From the NCBI RefSeq assembly GCF_029227915.1, contig NC_079875.1:41499201-41563200 (forward strand): DNA of 64,000 nucleotides. Reading direction: 5' to 3'. Position numbers and translations under genes: made by a program. Positions 1 through 10,330 of the stretch are shown piece after piece (within the stretch, counting starts at the first letter, position 1; the number at the start of each line of letters is the position of its first letter). Source of the DNA: Hydractinia symbiolongicarpus. Its lineage: Eukaryota; Cnidaria; Hydrozoa; Anthoathecata; Hydractiniidae. The notes beneath the pieces were generated by a model. It saw nothing but the letters and a program-made list of their open reading frames with translations, searched no databases and was not told the DNA's origin.

Positions 1-48
1 TTAAAAAATCGTTCTGGAGATGAGTTTACTCACATGGGAACTTTCTTT

Positions 49-66
49 GTATACATTCGACTATAC
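49..66 (+). other. GTATA/TATAC short inverted repeat (per-monomer element)
   Basis: GTATAC, ATTCGA and CTATAC follow one another, giving 5-bp inverted arms (GTATA and TATAC) around an 8-base spacer. The arms are kept in nearly every monomer, while the spacer carries the class difference: CATTCGAC in class 1 and CTTTTGAC in class 2. A few copies break the left arm, for example TTTACATT near 19215, GTACAC near 40886 and 43118, and GTATGC in the domain D anchor monomers. A binding site is possible but is not shown by sequence alone. Confidence 0.6.
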
Positions 67-70
67 GGGC
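55..70 (+). other. CENP-B-box-like near match, one base short
   Basis: TTCGACTATACGGG at 56-69 contains the two fixed blocks of the mammalian CENP-B box (TTCG and CGGG) and the internal A. The spacing is TTCG-N3-A-N2-CGGG, whereas the functional core is TTCG-N4-A-N2-CGGG, so this is not a canonical box. Class 2 monomers read TTTTG here and lose the TTCG block. Similarity may be chance. It is reported because presence and absence follow the two monomer classes. Confidence 0.3.
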
Positions 71-74
71 CAAG

Positions 75-99
75 CCCGGGATTTACGGGAAATCGCGGG
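75..99 (+). other. GC-rich imperfect hairpin, 10-bp arms with 5-base spacer
   Basis: Left arm CCCGGGATTT (75-84) and right arm AAATCGCGGG (90-99) are reverse complements at 9 of 10 positions, separated by ACGGG. The element sits in the GC-rich core of the monomer. Class 2 monomers read TCCGGGATTT, keeping nearly the same dyad. Block B monomers that read GGGGTTT and AAATGGCGGG break three pairs without compensation, so pairing is not strictly kept. It is a candidate cruciform or dyad binding site; the function is unknown. Confidence 0.6.
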
Positions 100-143
100 T
101 TTTCGTTTGCCGGCGATTAAACTTCTTTTATTCAGCGTATCAT

Positions 144-163
144 CAAAAATAAAAATATTTTTG
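144..163 (+). other. A/T palindrome with 8-bp arms and 4-base spacer (per-monomer element)
   Basis: Here the arms are CAAAAATA and TATTTTTG around AAAA. Most monomers instead have CAAAAATG and CATTTTTG around the same spacer, so the innermost pair changed from G-C to A-T on both sides and the palindrome survived. Other common forms extend it: CAAAAATGT with ACATTTTTG, and AAAAATGA with TCATTTTT. Broken forms also exist: AAAATTTTAAACATTTTT, AAAATTGAAAACATTTTT, and AAAATGAAAACAAGTTTG in block B. Confidence 0.75.
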
Positions 164-1421
164 AAAACTACAAGTCTCATGCGTTTTAGTGGTGAAAAAA
201 TAATTTAAGAAATCGTTCGGGAAATGAGTTTACTCCCCGGGTACTTTCTTTGTATACTTTTGACTATACGGGCCGAGTCCGGGATTTACGGGAAGTCGCG
301 GGTTTTCGTTTGCCGGCGATTAAACTTCTTTTATTCAGCGTCTCATCAAAAATAAAAATATTTTTAAAAACTACAAGTCTCATGGGCTTTAGTGGTGAAA
401 TAATAATTTAAAAAATCGTTCGGGAAATGAGTTTACACCCTGGGTACTTTCTTTGTATACTTTTGACTATACGGGCCAAGCCCGGGATTTACTGGAAATC
501 GCGGGTTTTCGTTTGCCGGCGATTAAACTTCTTTTATTCAGCGTCTCATCAAAAATGACAACATTTTTGAAAACTACAAGTCTCATGCGTTTTAGTGGTG
601 AAAAAATAATTTAAAAAATCGTTCCGGAGATGAGTTTACTCACAGGGTACTTTCTTTGTATACATTCGACTATACGGGCCAAGCCCGGGATTTACGGGAA
701 ATCGCGGGTTTTCGTTTGCCGGCGATTAAACTTCTTTTATTCAGCGTATCATCAAAAATAAAAATATTTTTAAAAACTACAAGTCTCAAGCGTTTTAGTG
801 GTGAAAAGATAATTTAAAAAATCGTTCTGGAGATGAGTTTACTCACAGGGTACTTTCTTTGTATACATTCGACTATACGGGCCAAGCCCGGGATTTACGG
901 GAAATCGCGGGTTTTCGTTTGCCGGCGATTAAACCTCTTTCATTAAGCGTCTCATCAAAAATGAAAACATTTTTGAAAACTACAAGTCTCATGCGTTTTA
1001 GTGGTGAAAAAATAATTTAAAACATCGTTCGCGAAATGAGTTTACTCCCTGAGTACTTCCCTTGTATACTTTTGACTATACGGGCCGAGTCCGGGATTTA
1101 CGGGAAGTCGAGGGTTTTCGTTTGCCGGCGATTAAACTTCTTTTATTCAGCGTCTCATCAAAAATGAAAACATTTTTGAAAACTACAAGTCTCATGCGTT
1201 TTAGTGGTGAAAAAATAATTTAAAAATCGTTCGGGAAATGAGTTTACTCCCTGGGTACCTTCTTTGTATACTTTTGACTATACGGGCCGAGTCCGGGATT
1301 TACGAGAAATCGCAGGTTTTCGTTTGCCGGCGATTAAACTTCTTTTATCCAGCGTCTCATCAAAAATGAAAACATTTTTGAAAACTACAAGTCTCATGCG
1401 TTTTAGTGGTGAAAAAATAAT

Positions 1422-2842
1422 TTAAAAAATCGTTCTGGAGATGAGTTTACTCACATGGGAACTTTCTTTGTATACATTCGACTATACGGGCCAAGCCCGG
1501 GATTTACGGGAAATCGCGGGTTTTCGTTTGCCGGCGATTAAACTTCTTTTATTCAGCGTATCATCAAAAATAAAAATATTTTTGAAAACTACAAGTCTCA
1601 TGCGTTTTAGTGGTGAAAAAATAATTTAAGAAATCGTTCGGGAAATGAGTTTACTCCCCGGGTACTTTCTTTGTATACTTTTGACTATACGGGCCGAGTC
1701 CGGGATTTACGGGAAGTCGCGGGTTTTCGTTTGCCGGCGATTAAACTTCTTTTATTCAGCGTCTCATCAAAAATAAAAATATTTTTAAAAACTACAAGTC
1801 TCATGGGCTTTAGTGGTGAAATAATAATTTAAAAAATCGTTCGGGAAATGAGTTTACACCCTGGGTACTTTCTTTGTATACTTTTGACTATACGGGCCAA
1901 GCCCGGGATTTACTGGAAATCTCGGGTTTTCGTTTGCCGGCGATTAAACTTCTTTTATTCAGCGTCTCATCAAAAATGAAAACATTTTTGAAAACTACAA
2001 GTCTCATGCGTTTTAGTGGTGAAAAAATAATTTAAAAAATCGTTCCGGAGATGAGTTTACTCACAGGGTACTTTCTTTGTATACATTCGACTATACGGGC
2101 CAAGCCCGGGATTTACGGGAAATCGCGGGTTTTCGTTTGCCGGCGATTAAACTTCTTTTATTCAGCGTATCATCAAAAATAAAAATATTTTTAAAAACTA
2201 CAAGTCTCAAGCGTTTTAGTGGTGAAAAGATAATTTAAAAAATCGTTCTGGAGATGAGTTTACTCACAGGGTACTTTCTTTGTATACATTCGACTATACG
2301 GGCCAAGCCCGGGATTTACGGGAAATCGCGGGTTTTCGTTTGCCGGCGATTAAACCTCTTTCATTAAGCGTCTCATCAAAAATGAAAACATTTTTGAAAA
2401 CTACAAGTCTCATGCGTTTTAGTGGTGAAAAAATAATTTAAAACATCGTTCGCGAAATGAGTTTACTCCCTGAGTACTTCCCTTGTATACTTTTGACTAT
2501 ACGGGCCGAGTCCGGGATTTACGGGAAGTCGAGGGTTTTCGTTTGCCGGCGATTAAACTTCTTTTATTCAGCGTCTCATCAAAAATGAAAACATTTTTGA
2601 AAACTACAAGTCTCATGCGTTTTAGTGGTGAAAAAATAATTTAAAAATCGTTCGGGAAATGAGTTTACTCCCTGGGTACCTTCTTTGTATACTTTTGACT
2701 ATACGGGCCGAGTCCGGGATTTACGGGAAATCGCAGGTTTTCGTTTGCCGGCGATTAAACTTCTTTTATCCAGCGTCTCATCAAAAATGAAAACATTTTT
2801 GAAAACTACAAGTCTCATGCGTTTTAGTGGTGAAAAAATAAT
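1422..2842 (+). repeat. HOR-A unit 2 (7 monomers, 1421 bp)
   Basis: This has the same seven monomers in the same order as unit 1, with no length difference. It carries AATCTCGGG in m3 (near 1921), shared with unit 3 but not unit 1. By eye it differs from unit 3 at about one position, so these two copies are almost certainly the product of very recent exchange or amplification. Confidence 0.93.
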
Positions 2843-4263
2843 TTAAAAAATCGTTCTGGAGATGAGTTTACTCACATGGGAACTTTCTTTGTATACATTC
2901 GACTATACGGGCCAAGCCCGGGATTTACGGGAAATCGCGGGTTTTCGTTTGCCGGCGATTAAACTTCTTTTATTCAGCGTATCATCAAAAATAAAAATAT
3001 TTTTGAAAACTACAAGTCTCATGCGTTTTAGTGGTGAAAAAATAATTTAAGAAATTGTTCGGGAAATGAGTTTACTCCCCGGGTACTTTCTTTGTATACT
3101 TTTGACTATACGGGCCGAGTCCGGGATTTACGGGAAGTCGCGGGTTTTCGTTTGCCGGCGATTAAACTTCTTTTATTCAGCGTCTCATCAAAAATAAAAA
3201 TATTTTTAAAAACTACAAGTCTCATGGGCTTTAGTGGTGAAATAATAATTTAAAAAATCGTTCGGGAAATGAGTTTACACCCTGGGTACTTTCTTTGTAT
3301 ACTTTTGACTATACGGGCCAAGCCCGGGATTTACTGGAAATCTCGGGTTTTCGTTTGCCGGCGATTAAACTTCTTTTATTCAGCGTCTCATCAAAAATGA
3401 AAACATTTTTGAAAACTACAAGTCTCATGCGTTTTAGTGGTGAAAAAATAATTTAAAAAATCGTTCCGGAGATGAGTTTACTCACAGGGTACTTTCTTTG
3501 TATACATTCGACTATACGGGCCAAGCCCGGGATTTACGGGAAATCGCGGGTTTTCGTTTGCCGGCGATTAAACTTCTTTTATTCAGCGTATCATCAAAAA
3601 TAAAAATATTTTTAAAAACTACAAGTCTCAAGCGTTTTAGTGGTGAAAAGATAATTTAAAAAATCGTTCTGGAGATGAGTTTACTCACAGGGTACTTTCT
3701 TTGTATACATTCGACTATACGGGCCAAGCCCGGGATTTACGGGAAATCGCGGGTTTTCGTTTGCCGGCGATTAAACCTCTTTCATTAAGCGTCTCATCAA
3801 AAATGAAAACATTTTTGAAAACTACAAGTCTCATGCGTTTTAGTGGTGAAAAAATAATTTAAAACATCGTTCGCGAAATGAGTTTACTCCCTGAGTACTT
3901 CCCTTGTATACTTTTGACTATACGGGCCGAGTCCGGGATTTACGGGAAGTCGAGGGTTTTCGTTTGCCGGCGATTAAACTTCTTTTATTCAGCGTCTCAT
4001 CAAAAATGAAAACATTTTTGAAAACTACAAGTCTCATGCGTTTTAGTGGTGAAAAAATAATTTAAAAATCGTTCGGGAAATGAGTTTACTCCCTGGGTAC
4101 CTTCTTTGTATACTTTTGACTATACGGGCCGAGTCCGGGATTTACGGGAAATCGCAGGTTTTCGTTTGCCGGCGATTAAACTTCTTTTATCCAGCGTCTC
4201 ATCAAAAATGAAAACATTTTTGAAAACTACAAGTCTCATGCGTTTTAGTGGTGAAAAAATAAT
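2843..4263 (+). repeat. HOR-A unit 3 (7 monomers, 1421 bp)
   Basis: This is a third full copy. The clear private change is GAAATTGTTCGG near 3053, where units 1 and 2 read GAAATCGTTCGG, a CpG to TpG transition. All seven diagnostic marks are kept in order and the length is exactly 1421 bp. Confidence 0.93.
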
Positions 4264-4670
4264 TTAAAAAATCGTTCTGGAGATGAGTTTACTCACATGG
4301 GAACTTTCTTTGTATACATTCGACTATACGGGCCAAGCCCGGGATTTACGGGAAATCGCGGGTTTTCGTTTGCCGGCGATTAAACTTCTTTTATTCAGCG
4401 TATCATCAAAAATAAAAATATTTTTGAAAACTACAAGTCTCATGCGTTTTAGTGGTGAAAAAATAATTTAAGAAATCGTTCGGGAAATGAGTTTACTCCC
4501 CGGGTACTTTCTTTGTATACTTTTGACTATACGGGCCGAGTCCGGGATTTACGGGAAGTCGCGGGTTTTCGTTTGCCGGCGATTAAACTTCTTTTATTCA
4601 GCGTCTCATCAAAAATAAAAATATTTTTAAAAACTACAAGTCTCATGGGCTTTAGTGGTGAAATAATAAT
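4264..4670 (+). repeat. HOR-A partial unit 4 (monomers 1 and 2 only)
   Basis: Monomers 1 (4264-4467) and 2 (4468-4670) are present. The next monomer opens like m3 (TTACACCC) but continues with TACGGG rather than TACTGG and the A/T element AAAATTTTAAAC, which belongs to block B. The exchange point therefore lies inside the third monomer, roughly 4750-4815. Confidence 0.88.
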
Positions 4671-6688
4671 TTAAAAAATCGTTCGGGAAATGAGTTTACA
4701 CCCTGGGTACTTTCTTTGTATACTTTTGACTATACGGGCCAAGCCCGGGATTTACGGGAAATCGCGGGTTTTCGTTTGCCGGCGATTAAACTTCTTTTAT
4801 TCAGCGTCTCATCAAAATTTTAAACATTTTTGAAAACTACAAGTCTCATGCGTTTTAGTGGTGAAAAAAAAATTTAAAAAATCGTTCGGGAAATGAGCTA
4901 ACTCCCTAGGTACTTTCTTTGTATACTTTTGACTATGCGGGCCGAGTCCGGGGTTTACGGGAAATAGCGGGTTTTTGTTTGCCGGCGATTAAACTTCTTT
5001 TACTCAGCGTCTCATCAAAAATGAAAACAAGTTTGAAGACTAAAAGTCTCATGCGTTTTAGTGGTGAAAAAATAATATAAAAAATCGTTTTGGAAATGAG
5101 TTTACTCACAGTGTACTTTCTTTGTATACATTCGACTATACGGGCCAAGCCTGGGATTTAAGGGAAATCGCGGGTTTTAGTTTGCCGGCGATTAAACTTC
5201 TTTTATTCAGCGTCTCATCAAAAATGTAAACATTTTTGAAAACTACAAGTCTTATGCGTTTTAGTGGTGAAAAAATAATTTAAAAAATCGCTCTGGAGAT
5301 GACTTTACTCACAGGGTACTTTCTTTGTATACTTTTGACTATACGGGCCAAGCCCGGGATTTACGGGAAATCGCGGGTTTTCGTTTGCCGGCGATTAAAC
5401 TTCTTTTATTCAGCGTCTCATCAAAATTTTAAACATTTTTGAAAACTACAAGTCTCATGCGTTTTAGTGGTGAAAAAAAAATTTAAAAAATCGTTCGGGA
5501 AATGAGCTAACTCCCTGGGTACTTTCTTTGTATACTTTTGACTATGCGGGCCGAGTCCGGGGTTTACGGGAAATGGCGGGTTTTTGTTTGCCGGCGATTA
5601 AACTTCTTTTACTCAGCGTCTCATCAAAAATGAAAACAAGTTTGAAGACTACAAGTCTCATGCGTTTTAGTGGTGAAAAAATAATTTAAAAAATCGTTCT
5701 GGAGATGACTTTACTCACAGGGTACTTTCTTTGTATACATTCGACTATACGGGCCAAGCCCGGGATTTACGGGAAATCGCGGGTTTTCGTTTGCCGGCGA
5801 TTAAACTTCTTTTATTCAGCGTATCATCAAAAATAAAAATATTTGTGAAAACTACAAGTCTCATGCGTTTTAGTGGTAAAAAAATAATATAAAAAATCGT
5901 TCGGGAAATGAGTTTACTCCCTGGGTACTTTCTTTGTATACTTTTGACTATACGGGCCGAGTCCGGGGTTTACGGGAAATGGCGGGTTTTTGTTTGCCGG
6001 CGATTAAACTGCTTTTATTCAGCGTCTCATCAAAATTGAAAACATTTTTGAAAACTGCAAGTCTCATGCGTTTTAGTGGTGAAAAAATCGTTCGGGAAAT
6101 GAGCTAACTCCTTGGGTACTTTCTTTGTATACTTTTGACTATACGGGCTGAGCCCGGGGTTTACGGGAAATCGCAGGTTTTCGTTTGCCGGCGATTAAAC
6201 TTTTTTTATTCAGCGTCTCATCAAAAATGAAAACATTTTTGAGAACTACAAGTCTCATGCGTTGTAGTGGTGAAAAAATTATTTAAAAAATCGTTCGGAA
6301 AATGAGTTTAATCCCTGGGTACTTTCTTTCTATACTTTTTACTATACGGGCCGAGTCCGGAATTTACGGGAAATCGTGGATTTTCGTTTAACGGCGATTA
6401 AACTTCTTTTATTCAGCGTCTCATCAAAAATGAAAACATTTTTGAAAACTACAAGTCTCATGCGTTGTAGTGGTGAAAAAATAATTTAAAAAATCGTTCG
6501 GAAAATGAGTTTACTCCCTGGGTACTTTCTTTGTATACTTTTAACTATACGGGCCGAGTCCGTGGTTTACGGGAAATGGCGGGTTTTCGTTTGCCGGCGT
6601 TTTAACTTCTTTTATTCAGCGTCTCATCAAAAATGAAAACATTTTTGAAAACTACAAGTCTCATGCGTTTTAGTGGTGAAAAAATAAT
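4671..6688 (+). repeat. Block B, copy 1 (10 monomers, 2018 bp)
   Basis: Monomers start at 4671, 4874, 5077, 5280, 5483, 5686, 5889, 6080, 6283 and 6486. Marks are AAAATTTTAAAC (4671, 5280), GAGCTAACTCC with AACAAGTTTGAAGAC (4874, 5483), CACAGTGTAC (5077), GATGACTTTACTC (5280, 5686), ATATTTGTG (5686) and GCGTTGTAGTGG (6080, 6283). The monomer at 5889 is only 191 bp because the linker before 6088 lacks 12 bases. The block is flanked on both sides by HOR-A pieces and recurs at 7907 and, partly, at 29892. Confidence 0.9.
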
Positions 6689-7906
6689 TTAAAAAATCGT
6701 TCCGGAGATGAGTTTACTCACAGGGTACTTTCTTTGTATACATTCGACTATACGGGCCAAGCCCGGGATTTACGGGAAATCGCGGGTTTTCGTTTGCCGG
6801 CGATTAAACTTCTTTTATTCAGCGTATCATCAAAAATAAAAATATTTTTAAAAACTACAAGTCTCAAGCGTTTTAGTGGTGAAAAGATAATTTAAAAAAT
6901 CGTTCTGGAGATGAGTTTACTCACAGGGTACTTTCTTTGTATACATTCGACTATACGGGCCAAGCCCGGGATTTACGGGAAATCGCGGGTTTTCGTTTGC
7001 CGGCGATTAAACCTCTTTCATTAAGCGTCTCATCAAAAATGAAAACATTTTTGAAAACTACAAGTCTCATGCGTTTTAGTGGTGAAAAAATAATTTAAAA
7101 CATCGTTCGCGAAATGAGTTTACTCCCTGAGTACTTCCCTTGTATACTTTTGACTATACGGGCCGAGTCCGGGATTTACGGGAAGTCGAGGGTTTTCGTT
7201 TGCCGGCGATTAAACTTCTTTTATTCAGCGTCTCATCAAAAATGAAAACATTTTTGAAAACTACAAGTCTCATGCGTTTTAGTGGTGAAAAAATAATTTA
7301 AAAATCGTTCGGGAAATGAGTTTACTCCCTGGGTACCTTCTTTGTATACTTTTGACTATACGGGCCGAGTCCGGGATTTACGGGAAATCGCAGGTTTTCG
7401 TTTGCCGGCGATTAAACTTCTTTTATCCAGCGTCTCATCAAAAATGAAAACATTTTTGAAAACTACAAGTCTCATGCGTTTTAGTGGTGAAAAAATAATT
7501 TAAAAAATCGTTCTGGAGATGAGTTTACTCACATGGGAACTTTCTTTGTATACATTCGACTATACGGGCCAAGCCCGGGATTTACGGGAAATCGCGGGTT
7601 TTCGTTTGCCGGCGATTAAACTTCTTTTATTCAGCGTATCATCAAAAATAAAAATATTTTTGAAAACTACAAGTCTCATGCGTTTTAGTGGTGAAAAAAT
7701 AATTTAAGAAATCGTTCGGGAAATGAGTTTACTCCCCGGGTACTTTCTTTGTATACTTTTGACTATACGGGCCGAGTCCGGGATTTACGGGAAGTCGCGG
7801 GTTTTCGTTTGCCGGCGATTAAACTTCTTTTATTCAGCGTCTCATCAAAAATAAAAATATTTTTAAAAACTACAAGTCTCATGGGCTTTAGTGGTGAAAT
7901 AATAAT
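6689..7906 (+). repeat. HOR-A segment m4-m5-m6-m7-m1-m2 between two B blocks
   Basis: Six HOR-A monomers start at 6689, 6892, 7095, 7298, 7500 and 7704, in the order expected for the end of one unit and the beginning of the next. They match 3453-4670 at a constant offset of 3236 bp. Together with the flanking B blocks this shows that a composite of 16 monomers (6 from HOR-A plus 10 from B) was duplicated as one piece. Confidence 0.88.
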
Positions 7907-10330
7907 TTAAAAAATCGTTCGGGAAATGAGTTTACACCCTGGGTACTTTCTTTGTATACTTTTGACTATACGGGCCAAGCCCGGGATTTACGGGAAATCG
8001 CGGGTTTTCGTTTGCCGGCGATTAAACTTCTTTTATTCAGCGTCTCATCAAAATTTTAAACATTTTTGAAAACTACAAGTCTCATGCGTTTTAGTGGTGA
8101 AAAAAAAATTTAAAAAATCGTTCGGGAAATGAGCTAACTCCCTGGGTACTTTCTTTGTATACTTTTGACTATGCGGGCCGAGTCCGGGGTTTACGGGAAA
8201 TGGCGGGTTTTTGTTTGCCGGCGATTAAACTTCTTTTACTCAGCGTCTCATCAAAAATGAAAACAAGTTTGAAGACTAAAAGTCTCATGCGTTTTAGTGG
8301 TGAAAAAATAATATAAAAAATCGTTTTGGAAATGAGTTTACTCACAGTGTACTTTCTTTGTATACATTCGACTATACGGGCCAAGCCTGGGATTTAAGGG
8401 AAATCGCGGGTTTTAGTTTGCCGGCGATTAAACTTCTTTTATTTAGCGTCTCATCAAAAATGTAAACATTTTTGAAAACTACAAGTCTTATGCGTTTTAG
8501 TGGTGAAAAAATAATTTAAAAAATCGCTCTGGAGATGACTTTACTCACAGGGTACTTTCTTTGTATACTTTTGACTATACGGGCCAAGCCCGGGATTTAC
8601 GGGAAATCGCGGGTTTTCGTTTGCCGGCGATTAAACTTCTTTTATTCAGCGTCTCATCAAAATTTTAAACATTTTTGAAAACTACAAGTCTCATGCGTTT
8701 TAGTGGTGAAAAAATAATATAAAAAATCGTTTTGGAAATGAGTTTACTCACAGTGTACTTTCTTTGTATACATTCGACTATACGGGCCAAGCCTGGGATT
8801 TAAGGGAAATCGCGGGTTTTAGTTTGCCGGCGATTAAACTTCTTTTATTTAGCGTCTCATCAAAAATGTAAACATTTTTGAAAACTACAAGTCTTATGCG
8901 TTTTAGTGGTGAAAAAATAATTTAAAAAATCGCTCTGGAGATGACTTTACTCACAGGGTACTTTCTTTGTATACTTTTGACTATACGGGCCAAGCCCGGG
9001 ATTTACGGGAAATCGCGGGTTTTCGTTTGCCGGCGATTAAACTTCTTTTATTCAGCGTCTCATCAAAATTTTAAACATTTTTGAAAACTACAAGTCTCAT
9101 GCGTTTTAGTGGTGAAAAAAAAATTTAAAAAATCGTTCGGGAAATGAGCTAACTCCCTGGGTACTTTCTTTGTATACTTTTGACTATGCGGGCCGAGTCC
9201 GGGGTTTACGGGAAATGGCGGGTTTTTGTTTGCCGGCGATTAAACTTCTTTTACTCAGCGTCTCATCAAAAATGAAAACAAGTTTGAAGACTACAAGTCT
9301 CATGCGTTTTAGTGGTGAAAAAATAATTTAAAAAATCGTTCTGGAGATGACTTTACTCACAGGGTACTTTCTTTGTATACATTCGACTATACGGGCCAAG
9401 CCCGGGATTTACGGGAAATCGCGGGTTTTCGTTTGCCGGCGATTAAACTTCTTTTATTCAGCGTATCATCAAAAATAAAAATATTTGTGAAAACTACAAG
9501 TCTCATGCGTTTTAGTGGTAAAAAAATAATATAAAAAATCGTTCGGGAAATGAGTTTACTCCCTGGGTACTTTCTTTGTATACTTTTGACTATACGGGCC
9601 GAGTCCGGGGTTTACGGGAAATGGCGGGTTTTTGTTTGCCGGCGATTAAACTGCTTTTATTCAGCGTCTCATCAAAATTGAAAACATTTTTGAAAACTGC
9701 AAGTCTCATGCGTTTTAGTGGTGAAAAAATCGTTCGGGAAATGAGCTAACTCCTTGGGTACTTTCTTTGTATACTTTTGACTATACGGGCTGAGCCCGGG
9801 GTTTACGGGAAATCGCAGGTTTTCGTTTGCCGGCGATTAAACTTTTTTTATTCAGCGTCTCATCAAAAATGAAAACATTTTTGAGAACTACAAGTCTCAT
9901 GCGTTGTAGTGGTGAAAAAATTATTTAAAAAATCGTTCGGAAAATGAGTTTAATCCCTGGGTACTTTCTTTCTATACTTTTTACTATACGGGCCGAGTCC
10001 GGAATTTACGGGAAATCGTGGATTTTCGTTTAACGGCGATTAAACTTCTTTTATTCAGCGTCTCATCAAAAATGAAAACATTTTTGAAAACTACAAGTCT
10101 CATGCGTTGTAGTGGTGAAAAAATAATTTAAAAAATCGTTCGGAAAATGAGTTTACTCCCTGGGTACTTTCTTTGTATACTTTTAACTATACGGGCCGAG
10201 TCCGTGGTTTACGGGAAATGGCGGGTTTTCGTTTGCCGGCGTTTTAACTTCTTTTATTCAGCGTCTCATCAAAAATGAAGACATTTTTGAAAACTACAAG
10301 TCTCATGCGTTGTAGTGGTGAAAAAATAAT
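7907..10330 (+). repeat. Block B, copy 2 (12 monomers, 2424 bp)
   Basis: Monomers start at 7907, 8110, 8313, 8516, 8719, 8922, 9125, 9328, 9531, 9722, 9925 and 10128. The copy equals block B copy 1 plus exactly two extra monomers: the CACAGTGTAC and GATGACTTT pair at 8313-8718 is repeated at 8719-9124. The offset to copy 1 therefore changes from 3236 to 3642 bp. The 12-base linker deletion is retained before 9730. Confidence 0.9.
8719..9124 (+). repeat. Two-monomer (406-bp) tandem duplication inside block B copy 2
   Basis: This stretch repeats 8313-8718, with the same CACAGTGTAC, AAGCCTGGGATTTAAGG, TTTTAGTTTGCC, ATTTAGCG and GCTCTGGAGATGAC marks. It is absent from block B copy 1. It has the exact size expected for unequal crossing-over displaced by two monomers. 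Confidence 0.88.

Larger units (their letters stand above)
1..204 (+). repeat. Reference monomer (HOR-A monomer 1, 204 bp)
   Basis: This is used here as the reference unit. It has an A-tract start (3-8), a GTATAC element (49-54), a GC-rich core (about 61-115), an A/T palindrome (144-163) and a closing A-rich linker (about 191-204). G+C is 74 of 204 by hand count. It is a class 1 monomer (CATTCG with CCAAGCCC). It is one base longer than usual because it reads CACATGGGAACT where most monomers read CACAGGGTACT. That one-base insertion marks HOR-A monomer 1 at 1, 1422, 2843, 4264, 7500 and 28471. Confidence 0.9.
1..1421 (+). repeat. HOR-A unit 1 (7 monomers, 1421 bp)
   Basis: Monomers start at 1, 205, 408, 611, 814, 1017 and 1220, with lengths 204, 203, 203, 203, 203, 203 and 202. 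Diagnostic marks in order: m1 CACATGGGAAC; m2 CCCCGGGTAC and GGGCTTTAG; m3 TTACACCC and TACTGG; m4 TTCCGGAG; m5 CCTCTTTCATT; m6 ACATCGTTCGCG and TCGAGGG; m7 a five-A start and TACCTTC. Classes run 1, 2, recombinant, 1, 1, 2, 2. Against unit 2 I see only about three substitutions, near 491, 558 and 1303. Confidence 0.93.

Noticed and set aside
56-69. A true CENP-B box
   Set aside because: The spacing between TTCG and CGGG is one base short of the functional core, so it is only described as a near match.
144-163. AATAAA polyadenylation signal in variants reading AAAAATAAAAAT
   Set aside because: It is a by-product of the A/T palindrome variant, occurs without any gene and is absent from most monomers.
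1-4263. Assembly artefact creating the three near-identical 1421-bp units
   Set aside because: Not accepted as the default because the units differ at a few positions, but it cannot be excluded from sequence alone; spanning long reads would decide.
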